Origin: Glandiceps talaboti
Taxonomy: Eukaryota > Hemichordata > Enteropneusta > Spengelidae
Length of the DNA: 64,000 nucleotides
Reading direction: 5' to 3'
NCBI RefSeq assembly: GCF_964340395.1
Contig: NC_135564.1
Location: 19,209,319 to 19,273,318 of the forward strand
The position numbers and the translations under genes are program-made. The notes beneath the pieces were generated by a model. The model was not told the DNA's origin. It searched no databases and saw only the letters and a list, made by a program, of their open reading frames with translations. Shown one piece after another: positions 13,896 through 47,300 of the stretch; position 1 is the stretch's first letter; every line of letters starts with the position of its first letter.

Positions 13896-14222
13896 TTTAT
13901 CTCGTGTCTGTTTAGTCTTTCAGTACCCTGCACTGTGTTTCAACAAGACAATAAAAAATCAAATGGAACTGCATCCCTGTAGTCATACATGTGTCCATAA
14001 CAGGGCTGCATTTTGTTTCATCTCCATGTCCGCTTGCTTTCATTAAACACAGTCTTCTTCCATTTGACATCAGTTTCGTTATACCAAAATATCTCTCAGA
14101 GACATATTTGTCTCGTGACGTACATATCAAAATAATAGCCAGTGACATATGTCATATCAAAGCACAACACCATTATTCCGTTTACCAAAAGTATGAAAAT
14201 AATTTCAGGAAGTCTAAATCTT

Positions 14223-33184
<18,962 letters not shown>

Positions 33185-33251
33185 AGTTCAAAGTGGCTGA
33201 CATCTTAGACTCTCACATCATGTAACGGTACCACCAGGCTGGTTCAACGGT
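33185..33251 (-). other. Probable 5' UTR part of ankyrin exon 1
   Basis: The minus-strand sequence cttcacag ends at 33252 and looks like an acceptor, so this stretch may be 5' UTR after an upstream noncoding exon. It contains a two-codon ORF (ATG ATG TGA, 33213-33221) and an upstream ATG at 33203. Confidence 0.4.
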
Positions 33252-35963
33252 CTGTGAAGATAAATGTTAATTGACGACTTAGATATTAAACGGAGAGTTT
33301 CAAAATAGCTAGGGTCTAGGAGCAATGTAAAACATTACAAATGATGACTTTTGAAGAGTGTCTAATATCTAGAGATTATAGTTTATAACATAATTAACTG
33401 TAGAGATGACTACAATGGGCATTCTCCTAGGTTTCTTAGTAGCTCATTGACAGGATTGAAATTAAATAAGGCTTAGCCTTAAAACACCTCTACGATTTTC
33501 ACAAAAATGCAACCCCAATGGGCATACATCCTAGACTAATAATACATGCAAGATTAGGTAGTGTACATGATAACGATATATCTACAAGCTCCATAATGGT
33601 GATTCTCTGTCGTTGTCTGACGATGGAGCCAAACAAAACCCCTTTTGTCTGGCAATCACTGTTTTCATGATGGAAACATCTTATCACTGCTCGAGATCTG
33701 CTTGAGGTGTGAAGATGGTTTATCCACCGAATTGAACTTCAGAAGGAGATGTCGATACACGGAAATTGTTCGTGTTGACCTGCGACCGCGTTTCTTGAGA
33801 TCTGTCTGAGACAATACTATATGTATACGGAAGCACACGTTTCCTTCCTGACGCGGGCATTGCATTCAAAGTACAGTAATTAAAAACAGAACGGAGAAAG
33901 TAAAGTAGCGGAGACGTAACGAATACATTTATGACAGTCTGTATTCTCCGATATGATAATCTTGCAAAGTGAGATAGAAACGCAATAAAATATATCCGCT
34001 TGTTTTACCTATAAGGTCCACCACGCAACTTGGAGCAAGTGTAAAGACGTTCTTGTGAGTAGTGTTACAGGTAACCATAACAAAACAATGGTATGTATAT
34101 GTTAATGAGGGTATTAACTCGAGGTCCTAGTGTTATCCAATAAGGCGGTTATGTAAGGTTTATTAATAAATTATGATGAGTTCTTATGTCCTTGAAATAG
34201 GATTATTACCGACCACATCATACAGAGATTCAGAAATAACAGATTATTTGTATCAATTTTGGAATTGCCGTGAGGCCGGCGAACTTGTTATTCTGCGAAC
34301 TAAGGAAGGTTTTTTTCCACTCATTCTTCGGGAATAGCCGCTGAGGAAATACGAATAAGAATAGCACCATTTCTAGACCGATAGCCATTAGACAATGGAA
34401 ATTGATTAGGGGTTTTAGTAGAAACGTTATCCAGACAATAGGTAGCCTATAATGGCTTCCAGTGTTATTTGAACCACAAGGGACAGTGTTTGAACTAACA
34501 AATATCATGACAGTCCTGCAGAGAACAATAAGTATTCGTGAATTACTTACAAATAGCCGATAGCAGAGATAACGAACAACAAACACACTCATGCATTGTA
34601 TTCAAGACCAGGTTGGTGAAGGAGGGATGGGTGGTGTATTTGTTACGGATTACTCGTATTTTTCACGCGATGCTTTCGGCCTGGTAACTGAAAAACTTGA
34701 TAAAGTTAACTACTTATTTCATTGTATGTTCAGAATACAATTGGAGAAATGAACCCTGTTGGAAGACTAACTTAATTATACTTTCTATTCCAAAAGCATG
34801 TAGGACTTCAGCTCTGAAATGTCAACTTTTTATCAACTTGTTGGACATTTTATACTACCAGTTTTTCTATTGCAAGATTTTAGTTTGCAAATCTGTACAG
34901 AAAGATCTATATCTAGGAAAGAGTGGCATGGTCTACTTTTAGGACAAGATGGACACTCAAGAATCAATTTAATGAAGTAAGGCAAATTGTTCGCGACAAC
35001 TTTCTTTCTTTCCTCTAAAGGTGACAATTAAATCTTAAACTAAGACCGTCTATTGTGATGGTTTTAATTGGGCAATTATCATCACTTTGGCTCATGCTGC
35101 TAGTCAATTCTTTGTATTGTATTCACCTATGTCAAATGCTTACTTGGTAACCTCCTTTGGGTATCCTTCATAAACAAATAATTGGGTCAGATCCGTCGTG
35201 GAAAACTCCAATGTGCCACCTGAACAAACTATCAAAATCCCTACTAAGGACTTGTCTAGGGACGTTAAGACAGAACCTAAAACGGAAGTCAATTTTGTGT
35301 GTGTAACGGTATTCGCCAGTAGACTACAGTACCGTTATATTGTGTTGTGTCTCAAAGACTAATTAAACTGTCCATTGTCTTATGTTGCCTCGTTTAATAT
35401 GTTGTGTTATGCATTCGTCTGTTTCGACAATTAGTGTCTTATAATACTTGGTGGAGCCGTAAAAGGAAACCATCGTCGTAAAATCACCTGTCCTCTTTGC
35501 GACAGCAATAGTGAGTCGACATTAACAAGTTCCCAAATCGACGAAAATCACGTGTCCTCAGTGGCAACAGAAGAACAGCACCCCCTCACTTGGTTTGAAT
35601 GGTAGCCATGGCAAACTGTCGTCAACTTACTTTCTAGAGAATTACATTCTGGAACTAGATGTATATTATACTCCGACCCTTTCAATATTCATCGCATGTA
35701 TAATTGCTTTTTTTATTGACGCGAATGAGTATTTTTCTCAATATTTTACAAAATAATATATTTTTAAGTCGTTAAGGATAATACTCTTTCAGATGTTAGT
35801 GATTCATCATTGTTCTTTGAACTGAGGACGTTTGCACTTACATCATATTTGTGTCAATGAGATTTTAAGATAATACATCTTTGCAACACTGTTGCAAACT
35901 ATCGTAATTCATCAAACAATGTTAACGCTGTCAATAAACAAACGAACCAACAGTTGACTTCTA

Positions 35964-36070
35964 AGTCGGTTAGAGTTTGATAAGAGAGATTTTCATGCAT
36001 AAGTTTAGATCCCCTTCCCTCCACCAAGTCTTATCAATGAAGATCTCTCTTGTCGAACTCTAACCTATAC
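35964..36070. mobile_element. Small palindromic MITE, copy 2
   Basis: The left arm GGTTAGAGTTTGATAAGAGA is matched in reverse at the right (TCTCTTGTCGAACTCTAACC), extending about 36 bases inward on each side. It is the same family as 18014-18118. Confidence 0.7.
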
Positions 36071-36307
36071 TCGCTGCATTTCATCGATCGTCTGCCTCAA
36101 CAAACGTTTATTATTATAATATTAACATTGCTGTATTTTATCGTCTGGTGCAACAAAAACCTTACAAAAATTATTTGCATTTCACAGACTTCCTTGACAA
36201 ACATCTTTCATTTTAACATTTAATCTACATTTTCTGTGTGGGAAATGCCAATATACTACAAGATCAACACCAAATCATACACAATCTGCTATTAAGTTAA
36301 TGCTATA

Positions 36308-37082
36308 AGGGAGCCTTCGGTAATTACAAGTGGGGAGGGCCGGGAAATGTTTGGTGGATCACAATTTACAATTTTGGGGAGGGCCACACTTAAGAAAAAA
36401 GGGTCAGGGAAGTATTTCATTTTATAAGACTGGTTTTATTGTTTTGTGATTTTGGCATCCCCATCATTGGCACCGCTGCCACATTACACCACAGTGACGG
36501 TGACGGCCACCATCGTATTTATAGTGAATCGCTGCTGACAACCACGGAATAAATCAGTTGTTAGTTGTAAGGGTCTCACAGGAAAGAAGGGGGTAAAATA
36601 TAGAAAGATATTGTGAGGGGGGGGGGAAGTAATCTTGTGGAGTGGGGATGGTGATGACCTTGGGTGGGGTTATGCTTCCATAGTGTCGGCAACGTGGGTA
36701 GAACACGTCTAGTCTATAGGGGTCTTGCCGTCAGTTTTGCAAATTAGATCCAAGCACAGGGATTAATTAATGCGTTGTCTTTACACAAATTCACCATGGC
36801 GGTAGTAGTGAGAAACAGCCAACGCTATCAAGATTGTCTATGCGGTGGCAGCAGTGGGATCGAGTCCTTGCCACTGATTCCGGGATGTGTGTCCCTTTTC
36901 ACGTGACAACATTTTAACCCATTAATTTAAAAAAAAATATTTGAACATGGGGGAGGGCAATGTTTTAGAGAAAGGAAATTGGGGCAGGGCCATTTTTAGA
37001 AATTGGAATCGGGGAGGGTACATTTTACATGACAGACTGCTTGGTTTCAATCACCCCACCCTGTAATTACTGGAGGCTTCCT
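36308..37082. mobile_element. DNA transposon remnant, about 775 bp
   Basis: The left end AGGGAGCCTTCGGTAATTAC and the reversed right end AGGAAGCCTCCAGTAATTAC form terminal inverted repeats. GGGGAGGG-type motifs recur under both ends, as transposase-binding repeats often do. No long open frame, so it is non-autonomous. Superfamily not resolved. Confidence 0.7.
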
Positions 37083-38598
37083 AACATGCAGAGAAAATAT
37101 AGCAAATTCAATTTTTTTTAGGTTGAGCCAGAGGTTGAAATGTAGAAATGCTACAAGTTGTTTGTCGTGTCAGACGCTATTATGCTTGAGGTAGCATTGT
37201 AAACTCTCTATATCACCAACAGTGTTGTTTCTCCTCATTTTTGTTGACCTTGGCAACGTGACAGACTATCAGAATCGTGACCACCAAGTGTACATTTTCA
37301 ACATACAGCCATTCGGGTATAGTTAATGACAGGATACATTAAAACAACCCAAGGTGATTTGGAATACATTGATATGACGTACAGTGATATGTTGTAGTTA
37401 GGCCAGGTAAAATAAATTGTGTGTTTCCGAAAACCCGAAAGAACCTAGTTTAAGCCGCCGACCCTACATAAAGTTTTCGCGCAAAAAGGCAAAATTCTGG
37501 AAGTTAACTTCAGATTTCCCTGTATATTTTTATCCAAAGTATCTTTGGTTACTTTTTCAAAATCCCATTCCAGAAGGAAACGTTCAGCCTATAACAGCAC
37601 AGTCTACATATTGTGTTTGTCTATTTCTGAATCACATAATTGTCTTCATTTACTTCTTTTACACCTCATCAACTGTTACGAAGTATTGTGACCAACAAGT
37701 ATCTTTTCTTAGGGTCAAAGTAATTTTAAAAAATAAATTGTAAAATAAAATAAAATCCCGATCTATCTACCCTATTTTCTGAAGTCATGTTATCGCAAAC
37801 AAACATTTATAAAAATATTTGTGCCTTATAAGGTCTTTTGTCAATAATTGTTTTAATAGAATAACATTTTTTGTGTTCTCGAGTGTAAAATGATAACGTG
37901 AGTGAGTGATGAACCTGGGATTGTAAAACAGTCCAGAGACAGCAAAGCACTTGTGGGGACTACTAAATAAACGTGAAAAAGGGAAAGGACAACAACATGA
38001 TCCTTATATAAACTAAGATCAGATTACAGATTCAAATTAATTGAAGATTTCTGAGACTAAAGAAATCTCCCACGAGATTGGTGCCAGTCTAGTCTTTATA
38101 TAATGAACGAGGAGATATTGACAGGTCAAAGGTCAATCAAACACGGAAATAGAATACATCGTGTTACTTTTAATAATTTGCTAGAATTCGATGCTGATAA
38201 CAATGCTCATTGACCTGCTATTCTCTACGTTTTTTGATAAAGTCGTGTACAGTGATGTATAGATCAATGGTGGTTGTCAAAGCTGTAGGGACTGTACGTT
38301 ACCAATACTATAGCTATCGCATTTCATCTGGATGGCCGTATCTCCAATGTTACAAAGACAAAAGTACAAGTTTCCACCAAATAACCGATTTCAAAGACGT
38401 TGATTTTGAAACCATTAAAATATATCTCCCATTCATCCCCCCTCCTCATCCAACCATCCCTCCAGCCACCCCACCTAGCAAAGTGACCCATATACCATAG
38501 TTACACATACATACGCACGCACATACTATTCAGGTGTATACAGACACACAGACATATACAGACACATAGAGACACATAGGCACACACACACTTATACA

Positions 38599-38850
38599 TA
38601 CATAAGTACATACATACATAAATACATACATATACATCCATCCATCCATCCATCCATCCATCCATCCATCCATACATACATACATACATACATACATACA
38701 TACATACATACATACGTTCAGATGTGTTCAGGTGTTCACCTAACATGTCTAAAGCTCGCTGATAACACCTTGAAAAAGAATTTTTATTCGAAACGTCGGA
38801 TTTTACATCAATTTATACGGACTGACTTACAAGTTCCATATGCATTTCTT

Positions 38851-38882
<32 letters not shown>

Positions 38883-38900
38883 CATACATACATACATACA

Positions 38901-38933
<33 letters not shown>

Positions 38934-38975
38934 GCATGCATGCATGCAAGCAAGCAGGCAGGCAATCAGGCAGAT

Positions 38976-39007
<32 letters not shown>
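38599..39007. repeat. Compound (ACAT)n, (CATC)n, (ATGC)n, (ACAG)n cluster
   Basis: Three tetranucleotide blocks: 38599-38714 with CATC at 38636-38672, 38855-38930, then GCAT and ACAG to 39007. About 140 unique bases interrupt it. Confidence 0.92.
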
Positions 39008-39455
39008 CCGGTACTTGCATTCGCAAGTGTTCTTTGTTTTGAATTATTCCTTGGTCCCCGTTCAGCTTTTAAATCTTTGAATTACATAATATCAGGCGTC
39101 AACTCTGGGCATTATACAAATGTAACATCACTGAATAGTTTTTTACCTGATGTTACCGTCAGATAGACGGTGAACATATCTGCATATTTATCAATATTGG
39201 ACTGTTCCATATTGACATTATCAATATGGTAAGTAAATACAAATGACATTTTCAGGAACTATAATGGTTTTTATGTATCTCTACTCGGAGATATTTGATA
39301 GATGTCAAAATACATTCATTACTCATTGCATTGTCATATCAGATCTTGAATTGTATTTATATTACTTTGTAATCTCAGCTATGGGACTACCCATCATTTT
39401 ATGTTATCAAGTAAATGTCACATTTCATGAACTTGCTCACATATGCGCGTACATC

Positions 39456-39546
39456 AATACATACATACATCGATGCATACATACATACATACATACATAC
39501 ATACATACATACATACATACATACATACATACATACATACATACAT

Positions 39547-39585
<39 letters not shown>

Positions 39586-39618
39586 CACACATACATACAT
39601 ACATACATACACACACAC

Positions 39619-39649
<31 letters not shown>

Positions 39650-39910
39650 CATACATACATACATAAATACATACATACATACAGACAGACAGACAGACAG
39701 ACATACATACATACATACATACATACATACAGACATACATACATACATACATACATACATACATACATACATACATTAATACATACATACATACATACAT
39801 ACATACATACAGACAGACAGACAGACAGACAGAGACATACATACATACATACATACATACATACATACATACATACATACATACATACATACATAAATAC
39901 ATACATACAT

Positions 39911-39941
<31 letters not shown>

Positions 39942-40124
39942 TACATACATACATACATACATACATACAGACAGACAGACATACATACATACATACATAC
40001 ATACATACATACATACATTAATACATACATACATACATACATACATACATACATACAGACAGACAGACAGAGACATACATACATACATACATACATACAT
40101 ACATACATACATACATACATACAT
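39456..40124. repeat. Large alternating (ACAT)n/(ACAG)n array
   Basis: About 670 bases of alternating ACAT and ACAG blocks. Marker interruptions ACATAAATACAT (39661, 39891) and ACATTAATACAT (39774, 40016) recur about 230-242 bases apart, which shows a higher-order duplication. Confidence 0.93.
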
Positions 40125-42303
40125 GTGTTGTAAGTCATACATTTTATTCATGCAATCAATTTAATCAGGGGCTTGATTTAAAAATAAGGTCGTACTTTTA
40201 CTGATATTCTTTGTAATCCTTACCTATCAGCACAATGTAATTACATTAAGTGGCATAGCAATCTGAATAGTATATTTATCGTATTTATACGTACGCTATC
40301 CATTTACTCTTCGCCGGCGGCCATTTTCCGATCATTTACAGGGACATTTATGAACCGTCGATTTTACAAACGTAAGTAAAATAAAAATGCACTGACATCG
40401 ACTTGAGAACGACGAAACGTAACCCGATCTTCTGTTACTAATTTCATTGTACAAAGCAAAAAAAAAAATCATCTTGGTCGTCAATGTTTCAAATCATAGG
40501 AGTATTACAAAACAGTTTTTGTCCGATGACAATGTGTGTCGGTGGGATTGTTATTGAATAAAATAATTTATTAACGTTTTTTCTTCAAAATCAGTAGAAT
40601 TAATCAAATGAAATAAGATATGACTAAATATTAAATATGTATTTTCACTCAGACACACTGTCACTATCGGAGCCTTGCAAACTAAAGAGATTTTGAAATA
40701 CTTAAAGCTTAACTTGGCTAAGACCCTGGTATTCCAGGGTTTGATCTTGGAGGACACGTGTAACCAAGAAAGAGAACATGTGAATAAGATAAAACGTGCA
40801 AAATAAAACTGTTATGAGTAAAACGTAGATACTTTGACTAGCTCGGAAAGCATAAGTAGTGGAGTTTTTGGACACCTTTTAAGTCTTCAGAAAAAACATG
40901 CTAGGACAAGACTAAGGAATGAACACGGTGTCGTCACGTGCAAAACAGAAATGCGGCTTGAAAATGTGACAATTTAAAATATAATAACTAAACAGGAATA
41001 TGATACACCATAATATTAGCGACGCACTTGTTTTTATACTACAAATTAGATTTATCAATGTAGGTAAGAACAGTTACCATGGTTACCGTTTCAGTGTCAT
41101 TTCTTGTATTCCTACATGAGACTGGAAAAGTAATTGCACCTGATCAAATACAAAGTCAAATCTTGGCATTCAATGCAGATCTGTTCTCGTGTACGCCCAC
41201 ACTGAGGAATCGAGCGGACGATGGCATCCCCACGTGTGCACGTACGGGGAAATACATTACCGATACGAAATAGTGATTGGAATCCGTTTGGTTACTATAT
41301 TGAAAATATATCAGAGGTCTGGTTGAGAACGTTCGTTGGAAATGAGACCATTTGACTGGGAATATATGAAGGCACAAAATGATATGATCACTTACCGTAT
41401 TCTGGGTCCTATGTGATGAAGTACAATCAGCCATGTAAATAGTAACAACACACACTGTGACAGCTGTATGTGTATTTGTCGTCGGGCTATCGAATGCACG
41501 TGTTCAACACTACTGTAAGCTTTAAATAATATCTACGATAAATACGTCGATGCTTGAGTAGGATTGCTCAGTAAGTAATTGCTACGTCGACGCCAAATAC
41601 TTGTTTTCGTCTTGAGCTATGATGTGCCGTGTGTTACCATAGTTGCATGCAAATAACGAAGCCTGTAGCTTTTGTGGTAATAAAATAGAACACCCCTTTT
41701 AAGACGTTTTAAGAGTGAGCTAATCACATGACAATAGAATACGAACTTGATAACAATAGAAAACAGAGTTCCAAATCCGAAAATCTATGCGATTGTGGAA
41801 CAAACTGAAATTTTCTATAGGAATGTTTTATTAGGTGGTTGAAGACTTCTTTTCTTAGGCAAATGACGCACAATAGGGGCATTATACTTACAGACGTCAG
41901 AGTACATCGGCAGTGCGCCGCCGTCCTAATTTTCCAGTTATAAAATACGTTCGCTATATCATTTCCCGCCTGCTATAATAAAGGTTGATTTTAACGACAG
42001 TCATCGCTGTCAGACATCTTGGTCGTTATTGTGAATGACCTATACGGTAAGCAGGTCAGATCATGTTTGATAGGTAAATGAGAGATGGGAAAAAGACGTA
42101 ATGAGTACGACCCAGAAATAGACCGGTTAAATACAGTCCTGGTGATTAAATGGAATAACGCATACTAAACTATAGACAGTCTGTACTAAATGGCAGTAAA
42201 AGTTACTATAAAACACAAAATATCCAACTGATATGGAATATTTTTTTCGAATGCTCTTATTAGTTATTTCTTTGATCAGTTATTTCAGTACTATGAGATT
42301 ATT

Positions 42304-42457
42304 ACAACAACAACAACAACAACAACAGCAACAACAACAACATCAACAACAACAACGACGACGACGACGACGACAATAACAACAACAACGACGACGACGA
42401 CGACGACAACAACAACAACAACAACAACAACAGCAGCAGCAACAGCAACAACAACAA
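42304..42457. repeat. (CAA)n/(CGA)n trinucleotide array
   Basis: Alternating CAA and CGA blocks with CAG and CAT variants, about 150 bases. Confidence 0.95.
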
Positions 42458-44004
42458 TGATGCCCATACAGATTAACTCCATTATAAAAATTACTATACA
42501 TGTACTTGATATTTATAACCAATAGGAATGCTAAGTCTATTTGTGTTCACGATGCAGCTCCCCCTCCCACCCCCTCCCACCCTCTCACACTTCAATGACC
42601 ATTTCTCCCCGATTTGACGTGATTATAATATCTCGCTGTAGATTGACAAGAGGTCTTCTAAGCTCAAAATACAGTAGAAGGTTGGGTTAATCTTCAATTC
42701 AATTTGGTGATCCGTTTACATTAAACAAAATACCCAACAATGTAAGATATGGTATATTCCTCAAAGGGCTGGGTTTGGTAAGAATATCAACAATTTATAC
42801 GAAGTCGGTAATTTGTCATTTAGTCGTCTTTCCTCATATTGTTTTTTTTTTTGCTGATTGTGTTTGTAATTACCAATTTACCACTATCTTGTCATTCATG
42901 TTTTGTTATTACTGTAAATATATGAGTTTTCACTATAAATTTCACTACTTTTGAGCATTGTGTGGAAAATCGCTACATAAATATAACATTATTATGTCAT
43001 AGTGCCAATTTTACTTCATATCACTGATTCTGAAAAGTTGATCATAAAAACCCCACAAGTTACGAGACATGATACAACATACCTTAATATTTGAAATGAC
43101 ATAATGATAATTGACTTTTAATTTAAAAATAAAAAATCCTTAGTTTCAAACTATTTCTCTCTTTAACATCGAGGAATTGTCTTGTCGAAATAAGGGCTTC
43201 AAAAACAAAATCACTAGATTCTGTCGCCCCCTGAATCATTGAAAAGTGAATCTTACGCGAGGAGACTCTTGTAAGAAAACGAAAGTGAGTAACTGACCAC
43301 TTTACGGTGAAATAGACTAAATGTAATTTACCGGTGTTTTAAATGCATGTCAAATCTTGCGGATAAATAACCCACTCACTAATGGAGCGATCAGAAGCTG
43401 AGCTTTGATTTAGTGAATTTTTGATTGAATGCCGTAAAACCGAGTAGGGATACATCTCTAAGTTCAATCCAGTTCATTATTTAATTTCTGCAAACGGTGT
43501 AATGAGTTCAGTTCATTACATATTTACTTATAGTCACGTTAATTTCACGCGTGATCTGGTTTTCTACCAGAATTTTCCCCTCGTCTACTTGCCGTAATAT
43601 TACACGGAAAACTAAACAACGGATATTGCATTAATGCTATTCTCCGAGGTTTGTAAATTTTACAGTGAAATGTACAATTGTTGCCATGGTAATCGGAATC
43701 AGGAACATAATATAACGTTCCCACTGCACATGCTCGGGGGGTAGTTTCCACTTCACCGAACGTATGCATGATACACATGTATATTAACTACTCGTGGCTG
43801 CAATCGTTGGCTGTTGTAATCTTCAGCGGTTGCTTATCCCAGGGACAAAAACTAAAGACAGTCCAAGTAGAACGTGCAATGTTTTCTCAATTGCCGTCAT
43901 CAAATCCCTCACATAGGAGATATAGAAAGTTATACTGCATTTTTGCTTCTGAATCAAAATTAAAAGCGTCATGAAGCGTCATTAATGTTTTTTGATCGAC
44001 TTGC

Positions 44005-44140
44005 ACGCACGCACGCACACACAGACACACAGACACAGACAGACACACCCACACGCACACACACATACATACATACATACATACATACATACATACATAC
44101 ATACACACATACATACACACATACGCACACACACACAGTG
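44005..44140. repeat. (CA)n/(ACAG)n/(ACAT)n cluster
   Basis: Compound dinucleotide and tetranucleotide repeat with CGCA variants at the left edge. Confidence 0.92.
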
Positions 44141-44236
44141 GCAATGTTCATGTCTTCTCTATGTTACACTGAACTTGGTGTACACATGACATGAATACAC
44201 AGTACCCTATACCTAATATGAAATGTGTTAGAGTAA

Positions 44237-44359
<123 letters not shown>

Positions 44360-47300
44360 GTTAATACAGAGCTGTTAGCACATATTACTCGTTGCACCCT
44401 TTAAGATTTTCGACAAACAACCTCGAGGGTTTTATCCTTTATAACTGACAAGCGGATAAACAGACTACTTTGAGGATTATTTGCCAGATTATTCTAGACT
44501 ATAGGATGAAACCTTGGATGTATTTATTGAGGTCAGTCAACTTTAATTTGGCAAATGGCTCAGTCAGGTGCCTGACCGCAACACATTTAGAGAAACATAG
44601 TTTGTCGGTTGAGGGGGTACGTCACGGTGAGCGACATGGACGTGGTAAATGTGCGATTTATCGAAGAAATTTTCATGGATTTTTATGCTGTATGACAATT
44701 AAACATAGACACAGAATGCAAAATCCGTGGCTGCGGGTATAATAAAGATTCGACTAATAGAGATAATTTTTATCGACGCCCACACATCGGTGAACTCCTC
44801 CATTTATCTTTACACAGAATTTGTACAAATTTGTATTAACAACAATCACTGAACCATTCGCAATTTATTTAACCTTGACCATCAGTTTCGTATTTAGATT
44901 TGCACGACGGATATCGGTCCAGATTTAAAGAGTGGGCAAGTGATATTCGTAACCAGTAATCACCTGGCAATTCTATTTTTCGTAAATTGTACGTAAAAAT
45001 AAAAATCCCAAAACACTAACAGTAACCCGTTCTTCGTTATCACTGGTTTATTTTCAGGTTTCCTACGTACTTAAAAAAAAATATAAAAAATGTTACCACA
45101 CGTTGCGCAATTCAAACGATAATATTTTGTATATTTGAACGTACATTTTTTAAAGGTGAAGTTATTTTTACGTACGGTTAATCTTGAAGAGCATTTTAAA
45201 GCATTGAGTTTAAAGTTATAATTTACAGTCTATGTTCTTTTATTAACCGTACCCATCCACTCCTCCCCCCCCTCCATCCTCAGGTCAAAAAGAGAAATTA
45301 TGAACGTTAGGAAAATTTACAATACTTTCTTCATTAATTTGAAGTCTGTTGAGTCTTGACATAATGTGCACCGTGTTATTTATTATATTATATGATATGC
45401 AAATTAAATACATGCCATCAAAATGGACAGATTGCCGCTACAGTATCCACACAGGTAAAGCTTGGCAACGATAAAGTGAAATGTGTTCGTTGTAACTCAC
45501 ATATAAACAAAAGGAACGTACAAAATCTTGTTGAGGGCGCACTAACAAATTGACTCTCACTTGTTAGGACGCGACGCGACGTACACGTGTACTAAGCAAT
45601 CATATTGGTGATGACCTGGGTGACGATAGCGTGACAAAGTGACAGTAACCCCTTACAGTATATTTGGTATGCTTTATGATTGATGATGGCCAGGAAGACA
45701 TAGTAAAAGCTTAGAGACTGTGGTGGTTAAGATTCCAGAACATTGACTACATGCTGTACGTACGGTATACGTATGTATGACTCGGTAAGTCGATAAGTTG
45801 CTACGTCCTTGAAGTTTACGATCATCTTCTGTGAGTTGTATCACACTGTGTTCTCAAGGATACGATGGGGCGATGGACTAATATATATAATTTCAGTACA
45901 CAACTTGAGCGTTAGTTTTCCATGCGCTAGTTGTATCCTCCCACATACGGTTATTTCCTATATTCTTTCATCGTGAAATTAATTGCTATATTTCCATAGT
46001 TAGTATTGTATTTATACATACGAAGACGACCTCAGCTATTTTAGATGGATTTTACTGAGATTACTCTCTTCTGTGAATGTAAACAGATAAGCATACATAA
46101 TATATCATGTATATATCAAATATACTAAACCACACCTCGGCTCTTTTTGTCGTACTGTACAGTAATTATTTCATTTACTACATCCGTCGACTACATTTTC
46201 TACGCCAGAAAGTTTACGCGGGAGTTTACTAGTAAGATCTGTGCGCACATCGCAGGTTCATGCACAGTACGTAATTATCAGATAGTCAAATTAGCTGCCA
46301 AAACTCAAATATTCACAGGGTATATTCACAGGACGACTCCTAAACGACATCTATTCTAAATCACGACGGTACATGTACGTACAACCAGACCATTACGTCA
46401 TCGCATTTTTGGTCGAAGGTCATTCTCGGGCCCACTTGTTATTAGCTTTCATCCATTCTGTGCTTTATTGTTGTCTGAATTAATTGTACTCCATACTAAA
46501 CTTGGACTTCACCTGTTTTGAAGTGATTGACATGTCACCACACGTACATGTCACCACACGTACACGATGTCTATTATCCATACATTTGAATACTTGGCAC
46601 TGCATTGCCAGCAAGTGTGACTCCAAGTTCTAATCAGGTTTTGACAAAACTGGAGAAATATTTCTCAAGTATCTTGAAAGGGTTGAATATGAAACTTCGA
46701 AACAGAGGAGTCGAGTCGATAAACATCGCCTATCTCCCTTTATTGTACTCACCAAATAATCTACCCCTCTGCACCTCAAGGAATGTACAATGTTTTACGA
46801 TTAATAACAGTTACAGTTTATAACCCTTAACATGTCTGGCATACCTTGTGATGTGATGTGTGCCATACGTAGGTCAACGTCACACACGAAACGTGTTATT
46901 TATCAGATTTCCATGTACATGATGTACTTCAAATAGTCAGTAGGAGCCGTTTTGTTAACCACTACGAGCTTTACATGTTACGTCATTTTATTACGTCATT
47001 TGTATACAACTTGTGACGTAGGACAACGCATACATCGACTCACGGAGGAAATACAGACGTAGTGTCGAGGTCACCGGCGACTTGAAGGAAACCACATTTA
47101 TGTACAGTTTGGACGAGTTGCAGGTAACACAAACATTGTACATGTTACATGACCTATACGTACATGGTCAAGTATGGTTGTGTTTTTATCATCAGCCGTG
47201 AATGCTGAGGTTGTCGGAGACTTGTGTGATGCTGGGAACACCTTTAAAATGTTTACGAAGCATAATAAGTTTTCTGTCTGGTAAATCCGATAGTCTTATT

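Noticed and set aside
13684-14046. Cys-rich open frames in ATGT arrays
   Set aside because: Every frame of ATGT stays open. The unique tail past the array shows no family match.
39399-40151. 250-residue minus-strand frame rich in Met-Tyr-Val-Cys
   Set aside because: It is the translation of the (ACAT)n/(ACAG)n array and not a Cys-rich protein.
41073-41086. RFX X-box at GTTACCATGGTTAC
   Set aside because: The second half-site is GGTTAC, not GGTAAC, and no promoter context is visible.
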